Below the pieces are notes generated by a model. It saw only the letters and a list, made by a program, of their open reading frames with translations. It did not search any database and was not told the origin of the DNA. DNA of 64,000 nucleotides from Pigmentibacter ruber (GTDB taxonomy: Bacteria > Bdellovibrionota_B > Oligoflexia > Silvanigrellales > Silvanigrellaceae), in NCBI RefSeq assembly GCF_009792895.1, contig NZ_WSSC01000001.1, forward strand, positions 806,001 through 870,000, written 5' to 3'. The translations under genes and the position numbers were made by a program. Shown in pieces: positions 25,247 through 33,881 of this stretch. Numbering within the stretch: position 1 is the stretch's first letter; each line of letters begins with the position of its first letter.

Positions 25247-26902
25247 TTATCGTATAGCAGAATTGGAACTATCAACAATATAGAAGTTCTTAGTATACAT
25301 GTGATCCAAAGGATTTTCTCCACTATAACCTCCAACATGATTTTTGACAAGGTGCGTTGTTACATAAGTGTATAAGGAGATAATTGGGTAATCATTTAGC
25401 ATCACAGATGAAGCTTGTTGCAATATTTCAGATCTTTTTGTTGGATTTGTTTCTAATGAAGCTTTTTGAATGAGTTCATCGTATTTTGGATTTTTATATT
25501 TTGGATTATTTTGCGGATTATGTGAAATAAAGAGATCCAAATATGTGCTAGGATCATTATAATCAGCTGACCATCCATCTCTTGCTGTTATAAAACGGCC
25601 TTCGTTTCTTTCAGTGAGAAATACTTTCCATTCTTGATTTACTAAATTCATTTTTAAACCGAGATTTTGTTCCCACATTGCTGCTAATGCAATTGCAACT
25701 TTTTTATGAAGAGCATTTGTATTGTACGTATAAGTTAACACTAATGGTTTTTCTTTAGAATAACCAGCTTCTTTATAAAGACGTTGTGCCTCAGCTATTC
25801 TTTGGGAAGCAGGAAATTTCTCCCAACTATAGGACTGTTGTTTATAAGAGGCCATACCAAATGGAACTATGTCGTATGATGGAAGTTCACCTCTTCCTGT
25901 TACTTTTTCAGTGAGGACTTTTCTATCTACTGCCATAGATAAAGCTTGTCTTAACTTAACATTATTTTTAAAAGGTTCTACATTTGTATTTAAGGAAACA
26001 TAATATGTTGATAAAAAGGGATTCGCTTTTAGTTGTTTTCCAAGAGATTTTTTAAGATCTTTAAATTTGTCAGAAGGAATATCATATGTAATATCTAATT
26101 GACCAGTTTGATACATTTGCAATTCAGTATTTACATCTGAAATTGGAAAATAATTAGCACTTTCTATAACAGTTTTTGCATTATTCCAATACATTTTATT
26201 GCGTTCAGTTGTTATTTTATCGCCAATTTTCCAATACTTTAGTTTATATGCCCCAGAAGAAACCAAATTACCTGGTTGACTAAATTGATCTCCAAATTTT
26301 TCTACATTAGCTTTTTGAACGATTGATAAATTTTGGAAAGCTACAATTTTTAAAAAATAGGGACATGGTTTATTTAAAGAGAATTGAACAGTACTTTTAT
26401 CTAGGGCTTTAACCCCTAATTCTTCTGGTTTCTTTTTTCCTGTAGTTATTTCTGGTGCATTTTTTATCATCAGAATTAATTCAGCATAAGCGGAGGCTAA
26501 TTTAGGGTCTACTAAACGCCGGACAGAAAAAACAGCGTCATCAGCGGTAATTGGTGAACCGTCTGAGAATTTAGCTTCAGGTCGTATATGAAATGTATAT
26601 GTTAATCCATCTTTGCTTATTTCCCACTTGTTAGCCACTCCAGGATTAATTTCTCCTTTTTCATTTTCTACCAGTAGACCTTCAAACAGATCGTATAAAA
26701 CACGTGCACTGACAGTATCCTGAGCTTTTTGTGGATCTAATGAAGGAACTTCAGCACCTATTCCTACATTAAGAACTTGTTTAGAAGAAAGTTTAACACC
26801 AGCAGGTACTTCTGCAGCAAAGGCATTGGGAACAAATGATGTCCATGCAAATAATGAGGAAAAAAGAATGGCAGAAAAATTTGGTGTTTTTTTCAAAAGC
26901 AT
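25247..26902 (-). CDS. oppA: Periplasmic oligopeptide-binding protein OppA
   Basis: 551 residues, family 5 solute-binding protein. A signal peptide ends near NAFA-AEV (about residue 29). Family blocks: VPSLDPQKAQDTVSARVLYDLFEGL, YTFHIRPEAKFSDGSPITADD, RQALSMAVDRK and the C-terminal GWSADYNDPSTYLDLF. It delivers peptides (in Gram-negatives often cell-wall murein peptides as well) to OppBCDF. Peptide import fits a proteolytic lifestyle. Start ATG 26902 is preceded by GGAGATCCT, and a sigma-70-like promoter is visible upstream. It is the first gene of a complete five-gene operon. Confidence 0.94.
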   Translation of the reverse strand: MLLKKTPNFSAILFSSLFAWTSFVPNAFAAEVPAGVKLSSKQVLNVGIGAEVPSLDPQKAQDTVSARVLYDLFEGLLVENEKGEINPGVANKWEISKDGLTYTFHIRPEAKFSDGSPITADDAVFSVRRLVDPKLASAYAELILMIKNAPEITTGKKKPEELGVKALDKSTVQFSLNKPCPYFLKIVAFQNLSIVQKANVEKFGDQFSQPGNLVSSGAYKLKYWKIGDKITTERNKMYWNNAKTVIESANYFPISDVNTELQMYQTGQLDITYDIPSDKFKDLKKSLGKQLKANPFLSTYYVSLNTNVEPFKNNVKLRQALSMAVDRKVLTEKVTGRGELPSYDIVPFGMASYKQQSYSWEKFPASQRIAEAQRLYKEAGYSKEKPLVLTYTYNTNALHKKVAIALAAMWEQNLGLKMNLVNQEWKVFLTERNEGRFITARDGWSADYNDPSTYLDLFISHNPQNNPKYKNPKYDELIQKASLETNPTKRSEILQQASSVMLNDYPIISLYTYVTTHLVKNHVGGYSGENPLDHMYTKNFYIVDSSNSAIR

Positions 26903-27289
26903 AGGATCTCCAGCAAGGAAAAAGTAGAGATGAAAATATTTTTTATCTATTGACTATTTAGCCGAATTTTATTCTTGTGTCAATTAAAAATATAAAATAA
27001 GTTTGAAATTCCTTGTTATCTCTAATATTAAATCATTTTTAATTTGTTCTTAATTAAGATAAATAGTTTAATTTATTTCTTTTCATTTTAATGAGATAAA
27101 GTTTACTTTCCTTCTTCTCTTGGTATTTCTATAATTTAAATGTAAATCTAAAATTTAATTGCTGAAAAGCTTTTCCTAAATAATACTCGACATGATCTTT
27201 GTAAAAAAAACTAAAATTTAAAAAAAAATTTAAATATTATAAAATTAATTTAAATTTAATGAATTATTAATTATGATGTAAAAATTTTT
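26903..27289. other. 387-bp gene-free region between oppA and metH
   Basis: Very AT-rich, with several runs of A or T and short AAATTT palindromes. The oppA promoter lies in its left part (26955-26983). The right part, downstream of metH, contains no open frame, no tRNA-like fold and no G+C-containing hairpin; a metH terminator is expected here but is not identifiable by eye. Confidence 0.6.
26955..26983 (-). promoter_or_regulatory. Sigma-70-like promoter of the opp operon
   Basis: On the minus strand a perfect TTGACA (complement 26978-26983) is followed after 17 bases by TAAATA (complement 26955-26960). The -10 box is about 52 bases before the oppA start. The -35 box and the spacing are ideal, the -10 box only moderate. 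Confidence 0.5.
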
Positions 27290-30200
27290 CTATGTTGAAA
27301 AATATCTTGCTTGAGGATGCCAACTTACTAATGCGCTAGTAGTTAGCTCAGGATGCATTTGAAAAGCTTCTGAAATAAATACACCTATTCTACTTGAGTC
27401 TAAAAGATTTAGTAAAGTTGCATTTCCTTCCATACTTGGGCAAGCAGGATAACCAAATGAATAACGTGATCCTTGATATCCTTGGCTAAAAAGTTGGCGC
27501 ATATTTGTTGCATCTTTACTTACTATTCCCAATTCAGTTCTTATTCTTTTATGCAATAATTCAGCGAAAGCCTCGGTCAATTCTGTTCCAATTCCATGCA
27601 TATAGTAGTAATCTGTTACGTTACCAGAATCATATAATTTTTTTGTTTGATTAGAAAACTCTTCACCTAAAGTAACAATTTGGATTCCTAAAGTATCAAA
27701 TTCACCACTTCTTATGTTTCTAAACAAGTCTGATATACATAAAAGTTTCCCTGAGCTTTGGCGAGGAAATTCAAATTCAGCAATAATTTTATTTTTGTCA
27801 GAAGGATTAAATTTATTTTTATCATTAGGTTCATAAACAAATAATTTATTTTGATAAGAACATACTGGAAAATATCCGTAAATAGCTTTAGGTTGAAAAA
27901 CTTTTTCAACAATTACTTTAGTCTTCCATTTATGAAATAAAGGATATGCTTTTTCTTGAAGGAGTTGATTGAAATCTAAATCACTTTTGGTACCTTGTGT
28001 AAATCCCCAGCGGCTACGAATTAATGCAAATTCATCAATAAAATTAAATAAATTTTTAATACTTTCTTCTATTACTTTTGTTCCCCAAAAAGGGGGATTT
28101 GGTATTTTTTCATTTTTTCTAATCCAAGGGCTTTGACCATTTTCATCTAGTTGAATAGAAGGAGATCCTTTTCTTATTATTTTAATTTTCTGTTCTTGTG
28201 GCTCTGAAGGAGTGGAATTATCCTGCGCTCGAGCATATTTTCTTATTGCATTTGCCTGTTCTAAAGTAAGTTCACCAGAAATTTCAGACAATTTTTCCAT
28301 TATTTTTAAGCTTTCAAAAGCATCAAAAGCATAAAATACTTGCCCTTTATAAACAGCTTGGCAGTCTTTTTCGACGAATTCTCTTGTTAATGCCGCACCT
28401 CCAAGGATTACTGGTATAGTGTAGCCATGCATTGACATGTATTCAAGATTTTCTTTCATAATTGCGGTTGATTTAACTAATAATCCACTCATACCAATTG
28501 CATTTGCCCCAGAATTTTTATATTTTTCAAGAATAGATTCAATTGGTTGTTTTATTCCTAAATTTAGAATTTCAAACCCATTATTCGACAGAATAACATC
28601 CACCAAATTTTTACCAATATCATGGACATCTCCTTTCACTGTTGCGATGATCATTTTGCCTTTACTATAGCCTGTTTTTTTCTCCATATATGGCTCAATT
28701 ACACTCACAGCAGCTTTCATCGCCTCAGCACTTTCTAAGACGAAAGGTAATTGCATTTCTCCTGCACCAAAACGTTCTCCAACTATTTTCATTCCGGAAA
28801 GTAAAATTTCATTAATTATTGTGAGGGGAGGATAAGATTTTAAAGCTTCTTTACAGTCTTCAACAATAAGCTGTTTTTCTCCATCTATAATATCTAGTTT
28901 TAATTTTTCTTCGATAGAAAGAGTGTTTCGTTTTATATTTTCAGAGGATGAATCTTTTTTCAAGTCAGAAAATTTTTGCAATATTACTTTTAATGGATCA
29001 TAATTTTCTTTTCTGCGATCAAAAAGAAGATCTTCAAAAATATTTCTAACATCAGGCTCAATTTTTGCAACAGGAATAATTTTTGAAGCGTTTAATATAG
29101 CTAAATCTAGTCCATTTTTTACAGCATGATAAAGCATTAATGAATTTAAAATTTGTCTTGTGTAAGGAGTTAAGCCAAAACTTACATTTGATAGACCAAG
29201 AATAGTTTTTACACCCGGTAAACTTTCCTTAATTAATTTAATTCCATCCAGTGTAGCAATTGCAGATTTTCTGAACTCTTCATCACCACTACCAAGGGTA
29301 AAAGTCAAAGGATCAAATATAAGATCCCCAGGGTGAATGTGAAATTCATCAACAACTAAATTATAAATTCTTTTAGCTATTGCAAGCTTTTTTTCTGTGG
29401 TTTTTGCCATTCCTTCTTCATCTATTGTAAGAGCTACAACAGCAGCACCATATTCTTTGCAATATTTTAAAATTTCTCTTGCTTTTTCTTCGCCGTCTTC
29501 AAAATTAATGGAATTGATTATACATTTTCCAGGAGCAATTTGTAAGGCTTTTTCAATTACGGGCAATTCTGTTGAATCAATCATTATCGGAATATTTACT
29601 TGTGTTACAATTTTCTTAAGTAAATTTTCCATATCTTCTGTTTCGTTACGTGAAACATAAGCCACGCAAACATCTAAGATATGTGCGCCCTCTTTTAATT
29701 GACTTTTTGCAATTTGCACAAGGCCATCATAATCATTTATTGCCAATAGTTCTTTAAATTTTTTAGAACCATTTGCATTCGTTCTTTCGCCAACATACAA
29801 AGGTTTTGGTTCTAAATTTAATGGAACACTATTATATAAACTACTTACACTCTTTTCATATTTTCCTTTTCTAAAACCAGGATTAAGACTGCTTGCAAGA
29901 TTTGCAAGTTCTTTAATGTGTTCTGGAGTTGTACCGCAACAACCACCAATAATATTTAAGGAAAAATCTTTAGCCATTAAGTTTACTTTATTAGCAAAAT
30001 CTTTCGGTCCAAGGGGATAAACAGTTTTTCCTCCCACATTTTGTGGAAGACCAGCATTAGGAAGAACACTTAATGCAAAAGGCGAGGCTTCTGCTAAATA
30101 AGCAATATGCTGACGCATTTCATCGGGTCCTGTTGCACAATTCATTCCTAAAACGTCGATTTCAAGTGTTTCGATTGATGTTAATGCAGTTTGAATATCA

Positions 30201-30802
30201 CTGCCAACAAGCATGGTGCCAGAAGTTTCTATTGTAACTTGAGACCATATAGGAATTTTTTTGTTTAGTTCTTTCATAGCAGATTTTGCTGCTCTAATAG
30301 CAACTTTAACCTGATTAATATCTTGTGAAGTTTCAATTAATATTGCATCTACTCCACCTTTAATTAAGCCTAGCATTTGTTTTTTGTAACTTTGAAATAA
30401 GGTTTGATAATCAATTTGCAAAAGAGAAATCAGTTTTGTTCCTGGTCCTACACTGCCAATAACGTATTTATTATCATGAAAGCTAGTTGCAACTTCTCTA
30501 GCTAATTTTGCTGCAATAATATTTAATTCTTCAGTTCTATGTGATAAATTAAATTCACTTAACACAATTTCATTACAGCCAAATGTGTTAGTTTCGACTG
30601 CATCAGATCCATTTATAAAGTAATTATGATGGATTTCTTGAATCCATTTTGTTCTTCTTTCGTTTAATAATTCTACACAACCATCATATTCTAACCCACC
30701 ATAATCTTCAATAGTTGGGTTAAAATTAAAAATTTGTGTACCCATAGCTCCATCAAGTACTAATACTTTTTCTTTAATTAAATCAGAAATTTTTTTTTTC
30801 AT
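27290..30802 (-). CDS. metH: Cobalamin-dependent methionine synthase MetH
   Basis: 1170 residues with the four MetH modules in order. The homocysteine domain has LDGAMGT (16-22) and zinc cysteines Cys222, Cys288 and Cys289 (GMNC and GGCCGT), all present. The pterin domain starts near GERTNANGSKKF (338-349). The B12 domain has GDVHDIG with the cobalt-ligand His727. The C-terminal activation domain has RYSFGYPACPSMEG near the end. It transfers methyl from methyl-tetrahydrofolate to homocysteine. The activation domain appears about 80 residues shorter than in E. coli (1227 residues), which may change the reductive reactivation. It starts one base after the ferredoxin gene; a run of nine A's follows the start codon. 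Confidence 0.95.
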   Translation of the reverse strand: MKKKISDLIKEKVLVLDGAMGTQIFNFNPTIEDYGGLEYDGCVELLNERRTKWIQEIHHNYFINGSDAVETNTFGCNEIVLSEFNLSHRTEELNIIAAKLAREVATSFHDNKYVIGSVGPGTKLISLLQIDYQTLFQSYKKQMLGLIKGGVDAILIETSQDINQVKVAIRAAKSAMKELNKKIPIWSQVTIETSGTMLVGSDIQTALTSIETLEIDVLGMNCATGPDEMRQHIAYLAEASPFALSVLPNAGLPQNVGGKTVYPLGPKDFANKVNLMAKDFSLNIIGGCCGTTPEHIKELANLASSLNPGFRKGKYEKSVSSLYNSVPLNLEPKPLYVGERTNANGSKKFKELLAINDYDGLVQIAKSQLKEGAHILDVCVAYVSRNETEDMENLLKKIVTQVNIPIMIDSTELPVIEKALQIAPGKCIINSINFEDGEEKAREILKYCKEYGAAVVALTIDEEGMAKTTEKKLAIAKRIYNLVVDEFHIHPGDLIFDPLTFTLGSGDEEFRKSAIATLDGIKLIKESLPGVKTILGLSNVSFGLTPYTRQILNSLMLYHAVKNGLDLAILNASKIIPVAKIEPDVRNIFEDLLFDRRKENYDPLKVILQKFSDLKKDSSSENIKRNTLSIEEKLKLDIIDGEKQLIVEDCKEALKSYPPLTIINEILLSGMKIVGERFGAGEMQLPFVLESAEAMKAAVSVIEPYMEKKTGYSKGKMIIATVKGDVHDIGKNLVDVILSNNGFEILNLGIKQPIESILEKYKNSGANAIGMSGLLVKSTAIMKENLEYMSMHGYTIPVILGGAALTREFVEKDCQAVYKGQVFYAFDAFESLKIMEKLSEISGELTLEQANAIRKYARAQDNSTPSEPQEQKIKIIRKGSPSIQLDENGQSPWIRKNEKIPNPPFWGTKVIEESIKNLFNFIDEFALIRSRWGFTQGTKSDLDFNQLLQEKAYPLFHKWKTKVIVEKVFQPKAIYGYFPVCSYQNKLFVYEPNDKNKFNPSDKNKIIAEFEFPRQSSGKLLCISDLFRNIRSGEFDTLGIQIVTLGEEFSNQTKKLYDSGNVTDYYYMHGIGTELTEAFAELLHKRIRTELGIVSKDATNMRQLFSQGYQGSRYSFGYPACPSMEGNATLLNLLDSSRIGVFISEAFQMHPELTTSALVSWHPQARYFST

Positions 30803-30803
30803 T

Positions 30804-31094
30804 TCATAAACCTATATAATTGATTGAGCAATTACCATTTATTTTTATCTGACAACCTAAGCGTTCATCTTTATTTGCAGAAATAGATTCAAGGAAATCT
30901 TTTTCTTCTCTTTCCATCGTTGAGATATTTTCTATTCCTTCTTCAATTTTTATTCGACAAGTTCCACAAGTACCTGTTCTGCATCCAAAAGTAACATCGG
31001 CACCACAAGAATCAACAATTTCTTGAAAAGTAGTTCCAATAGGGGCTTCTACTTCCATATCTTCCAATACAAAATAAATGATTGGTTTTGTCAT
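30804..31094 (-). CDS. [2Fe-2S] ferredoxin in the methionine operon
   Basis: 96 residues, plant/adrenodoxin-like fold: Cys38-x4-Cys43-x2-Cys46 in GCRTGTCGTC and a distant Cys81 in RLGCQI, the standard four ligands. It is highly acidic (many Glu/Asp), as electron-transfer ferredoxins are. Its position, 27 bases after the MetF fusion and one base before metH, suggests that it donates electrons to MetF (in place of NADH) or to the cobalamin of MetH during reactivation. Both roles are inference. Start ATG 31094 has an AGGAAATAGC site. Confidence 0.9.
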   Translation of the reverse strand: MTKPIIYFVLEDMEVEAPIGTTFQEIVDSCGADVTFGCRTGTCGTCRIKIEEGIENISTMEREEKDFLESISANKDERLGCQIKINGNCSINYIGL

Positions 31095-31121
31095 GCTATT
31101 TCCTATTTTATGATAAATAAT

Positions 31122-32996
31122 TTAAAGTAAACGAAGTGCAAATTCTACATTTCCTAAAGGAGCACTTATTTGTAAACCTTGTACAGATGATTTAATTTCA
31201 TCAATAAGCTCCTTAGCAATTGCTATTCCTTCATCCATTTGTTCTTCTGAAGTTTTACATCTCCGCATGCGATCTAAAATTGCATTTGGGACATACACTC
31301 CAGGAACTTCATTAGCCATAAATTCGGCATTACGTAGACTTTTTAATGGCCATATTCCTGCTATAATTGGTATTTTAAATTTTGAAGAAAATTCTAAAAA
31401 TTTGAATAAAGAAACAGAATCAAAAACAGGTTGAGTAATTGCCCATTCAGCACCAGCTTCTACTTTATATTTAAATCGTGATTTTTCTTTCTCCAAGTCC
31501 GAGGCTACAGGATTCGCTCCTACTCCGACACTCATGCAAGTCGGTCTGCCAATACTGGAACCACCTAGGTCAAGTCCAGAATTTAATCTTGTTACCATAT
31601 TTACTAATCCAATAGCATCGATGTCAAAAACAGCTGTAGCATTTGGATAAGGTCCCATTTTGGGAGGATCGCCAGTGATGCATAAAATATTTTTTATACC
31701 TAACCCTGCAGCACCTAAAAGATCGCTTTGAATGCCTAGAAGATTTCTATCTCTGCAGGCATAATGTAATACAGTTTCAATACCAATTTCTCGCTCAATA
31801 ATACACGCAGTTGCTAATGAACTCATTCTAGCAGATGCTCTCGGACCATCTGGTATATTTATGGCATCTATTTTATTTTCTTTACAAATTTTTGCACGTT
31901 CAAGAATTTTTTCAATTTCTAATCCCTTTGGAGGAAGTAATTCAACACTGGTAACAAATTTTCCATCAATTATTTTTTGTGCCCAATTACTTTGTAAAAC
32001 TCTTGGTACATTTGTGATGTGAACATGAATTTTATTTTCTTCTTTTGTTTCAACATTTTTTATTTGCTCGGTTAAATCAAACGCCTTTGCTTGACGAATG
32101 GCTCCAGACATTATTTTAGTGTGTGCTGGAGAAGTTCCACTACTACCACCAAGAAGTCTCGCTCCTCTGAGTAAAGCTTGGCGAGCAAATTCTCCCATAT
32201 ATTCAGGGCTTGCCATATAAATGAGGCGTCCATCAACCATCCGTGGTTGGCCTGCGTTTGGATAAAGTATAATTGGTTTTTGTGTTGATTGTTTGAGTTT
32301 TTTTAATATTTCTAACATGGGAGCAGGACCATTTCCGCCATCTATGCCAACGACATCTGCACCCCATTCATCCAGTTTTTGTGTAAACCAAGCTGGTTCT
32401 GTACCAAATAAACTATTACCATCTTCATTTACACTCATCATAGCAATGATTGGATAATCACCTAATTCTTTAATTGCTAAAATAGCTTGATGAATTTCGG
32501 ATAAATCTGGAAATCCTTCAAGAATAAATAAATCAACAGCACCATTTATCAATGCATTTGCTTGCTCTTTAAAAGTATTTTTTGCTTCATCTAAAGAAGT
32601 TGGTCCCCATGGCTCGATTCTGACTCCTAGAGGTCCTATGCTTCCAGCAACCCAGCAGTTTGTTGATGCTGCTTTGCGGGCTATTTCTGCCCCTTTAAAG
32701 TTTATTTCCTCAGCTTTTTTTTCTAGACCAAAGGATTTTAATTTATAATAATTAGCTCCCCATGTATTTGTACTAATAATTTGAGCGCCCGCATTAATAA
32801 ATTCTGAATGAATTTGAAAAACGAGTTCTGGTTGTGAGAGATTTACTTCTTCAAAGGATTTATTTATAAATATTCCTTTTTCATAGAGAAGAGTTCCAGT
32901 GGAACCTCCCAATAAAATACACTCTCCTTTTTTTAAACAGGAACGAAAAGAACGCAAACATTTTTGCTTAGAATTAGCAGAAAAAGAATTAGGCAT
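31122..32996 (-). CDS. Methylenetetrahydrofolate reductase fused to a zinc-less homocysteine methyltransferase-like domain
   Basis: 624 residues, same two-domain order as B. subtilis YitJ. The N-terminal half (to about 330) is a homocysteine S-methyltransferase fold: GGSTGTLLYEKG, STNTWGAN, NAGQPRMVDG. The C-terminal half (about 345-620) is MetF: FVTSVELLPPKG, NIPDGPRASARMSS, HYACRDRN, CITGDPP, TQPVFD. The methyltransferase half lacks every zinc ligand: GINC is GIDG (Gly220) and GGCCGT is GGSSGT (Ser285, Ser286). The substrate-contact Asp of LDGAMGT is also Gly30, so catalysis is unlikely. The start is put at ATG 32996 (GGAG 11 bases upstream); a TTG at 33068 would add 24 residues unlike the family. 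It is the first gene of the operon with ferredoxin and metH. Confidence 0.9.
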   Translation of the reverse strand: MPNSFSANSKQKCLRSFRSCLKKGECILLGGSTGTLLYEKGIFINKSFEEVNLSQPELVFQIHSEFINAGAQIISTNTWGANYYKLKSFGLEKKAEEINFKGAEIARKAASTNCWVAGSIGPLGVRIEPWGPTSLDEAKNTFKEQANALINGAVDLFILEGFPDLSEIHQAILAIKELGDYPIIAMMSVNEDGNSLFGTEPAWFTQKLDEWGADVVGIDGGNGPAPMLEILKKLKQSTQKPIILYPNAGQPRMVDGRLIYMASPEYMGEFARQALLRGARLLGGSSGTSPAHTKIMSGAIRQAKAFDLTEQIKNVETKEENKIHVHITNVPRVLQSNWAQKIIDGKFVTSVELLPPKGLEIEKILERAKICKENKIDAINIPDGPRASARMSSLATACIIEREIGIETVLHYACRDRNLLGIQSDLLGAAGLGIKNILCITGDPPKMGPYPNATAVFDIDAIGLVNMVTRLNSGLDLGGSSIGRPTCMSVGVGANPVASDLEKEKSRFKYKVEAGAEWAITQPVFDSVSLFKFLEFSSKFKIPIIAGIWPLKSLRNAEFMANEVPGVYVPNAILDRMRRCKTSEEQMDEGIAIAKELIDEIKSSVQGLQISAPLGNVEFALRLL

Positions 32997-33029
32997 ATTT
33001 TGACCCACTCCAGAAAATTTTGTCTCACA

Positions 33030-33040
33030 GTGGAAACCAC
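33030..33040 (-). other. Small hairpin in the leader of the MetF-fusion gene
   Basis: GTGG-AAA-CCAC forms a four-base-pair G+C-rich stem in the 165-base stretch between the response regulator gene and the ATG at 32996. I looked for S-adenosylmethionine, SAH and tetrahydrofolate riboswitch features in this leader and saw none that I could support. Confidence 0.25.
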
Positions 33041-33161
33041 ACAACACAGCCAAATGGCGAGAGAACAAAAGAGTTTAGGTAAACAAAAATGAAAATTTTT
33101 GTGCAATGTAGAACATTGTGATAAAAATTATGACATGAAATTTTTCTAGGAGCAAGTATAG

Positions 33162-33881
33162 TTATACTTCTTTAAGTGGAATGTAGGTGTAACCAACACC
33201 TCTTACAGAATGAATGAATTCTGGTTTAGCAGGATTTTTTTCAATATATTTTCTTAATTTTCCTACAAATACATCGACAGTTCTTGTTTCTATTATTGCA
33301 TCGTACTGCCAAACTTTATGTAGTAAATCATTTCTTGTTAGAATCTTATTTGCATTTTCTAAAAATACTTGCACCAATAAACCCTCAGTTGGGGAAATTC
33401 TATGAACTATTCCATCATTTCTAGTAATAGTAAGGCGTTCCATATCAAAAATTGTATTACCAAAAGCTCTTGGAGTTAGTGCAATTTCAGTTTTATACCA
33501 TTTTTTTCTTTGAACTAATCTTTTTACCCGTAAGATTATTTCTGATAAGTTAAAGGGTTTTGTTACATAATCATCAGCTCCTAGTTCAAACGCTTTTATT
33601 CTGTCATTTTCAAGGCTTTTTGCGCTTAAAACTAATATAGGAATTCTTTCAGCAAGTATTCTTGTTTTTTTTAAAATTTCATAACCATCTAATTGAGGTA
33701 ACATTAAATCCAAAATAATAGTGGAGATTTTTTCAAAATTTATTTTTATAAACTCTAATGCTTCATATCCATTAGAAAGTAAAATAACTTCAAAACCTTC
33801 TGCTTCAAAATTATATAATAATCCTTCACCAATTGCTTCTTCATCCTCAACTATGAGAAGAAAGTCTTTGGAGTTCGACAT
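33162..33881 (-). CDS. OmpR/PhoB family response regulator
   Basis: 239 residues. Receiver domain: acidic pocket VEDEE (11-15), phosphorylated Asp58 in ILDLMLPQLDG, and switch Lys in DDYVTKPF. The C-terminal winged helix (about 140-235) ends with IETRTVDVFVGKLRKYIE and HSVRGVGYTYI, the OmpR recognition helix and wing. The partner is the overlapping upstream histidine kinase. Target genes are unknown; the neighbours (transglycosylase, methionine genes) are candidates only by position. Start ATG 33881 lies 35 bases inside the kinase gene. Confidence 0.92.
   Translation of the reverse strand: MSNSKDFLLIVEDEEAIGEGLLYNFEAEGFEVILLSNGYEALEFIKINFEKISTIILDLMLPQLDGYEILKKTRILAERIPILVLSAKSLENDRIKAFELGADDYVTKPFNLSEIILRVKRLVQRKKWYKTEIALTPRAFGNTIFDMERLTITRNDGIVHRISPTEGLLVQVFLENANKILTRNDLLHKVWQYDAIIETRTVDVFVGKLRKYIEKNPAKPEFIHSVRGVGYTYIPLKEV

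Noticed and set aside
30790-30802. Frameshift in metH at the run of nine A's after the start codon
   Set aside because: The frame is intact from ATG to the C-terminal domain, so no shift is needed; the run is only a slippage-prone spot.
33000-33068. TTG start of the MetF fusion at 33068
   Set aside because: It would add 24 residues unlike other family members; the ATG at 32996 has a ribosome site and brings the N-terminus to the expected position.
33069-33161. Riboswitch in the leader of the methionine operon
   Set aside because: The leader has a small hairpin (CAATG...CATTG) and AT-rich sequence, but I could not fit any SAM, SAH, THF or cobalamin riboswitch core. The response regulator stop lies directly upstream.
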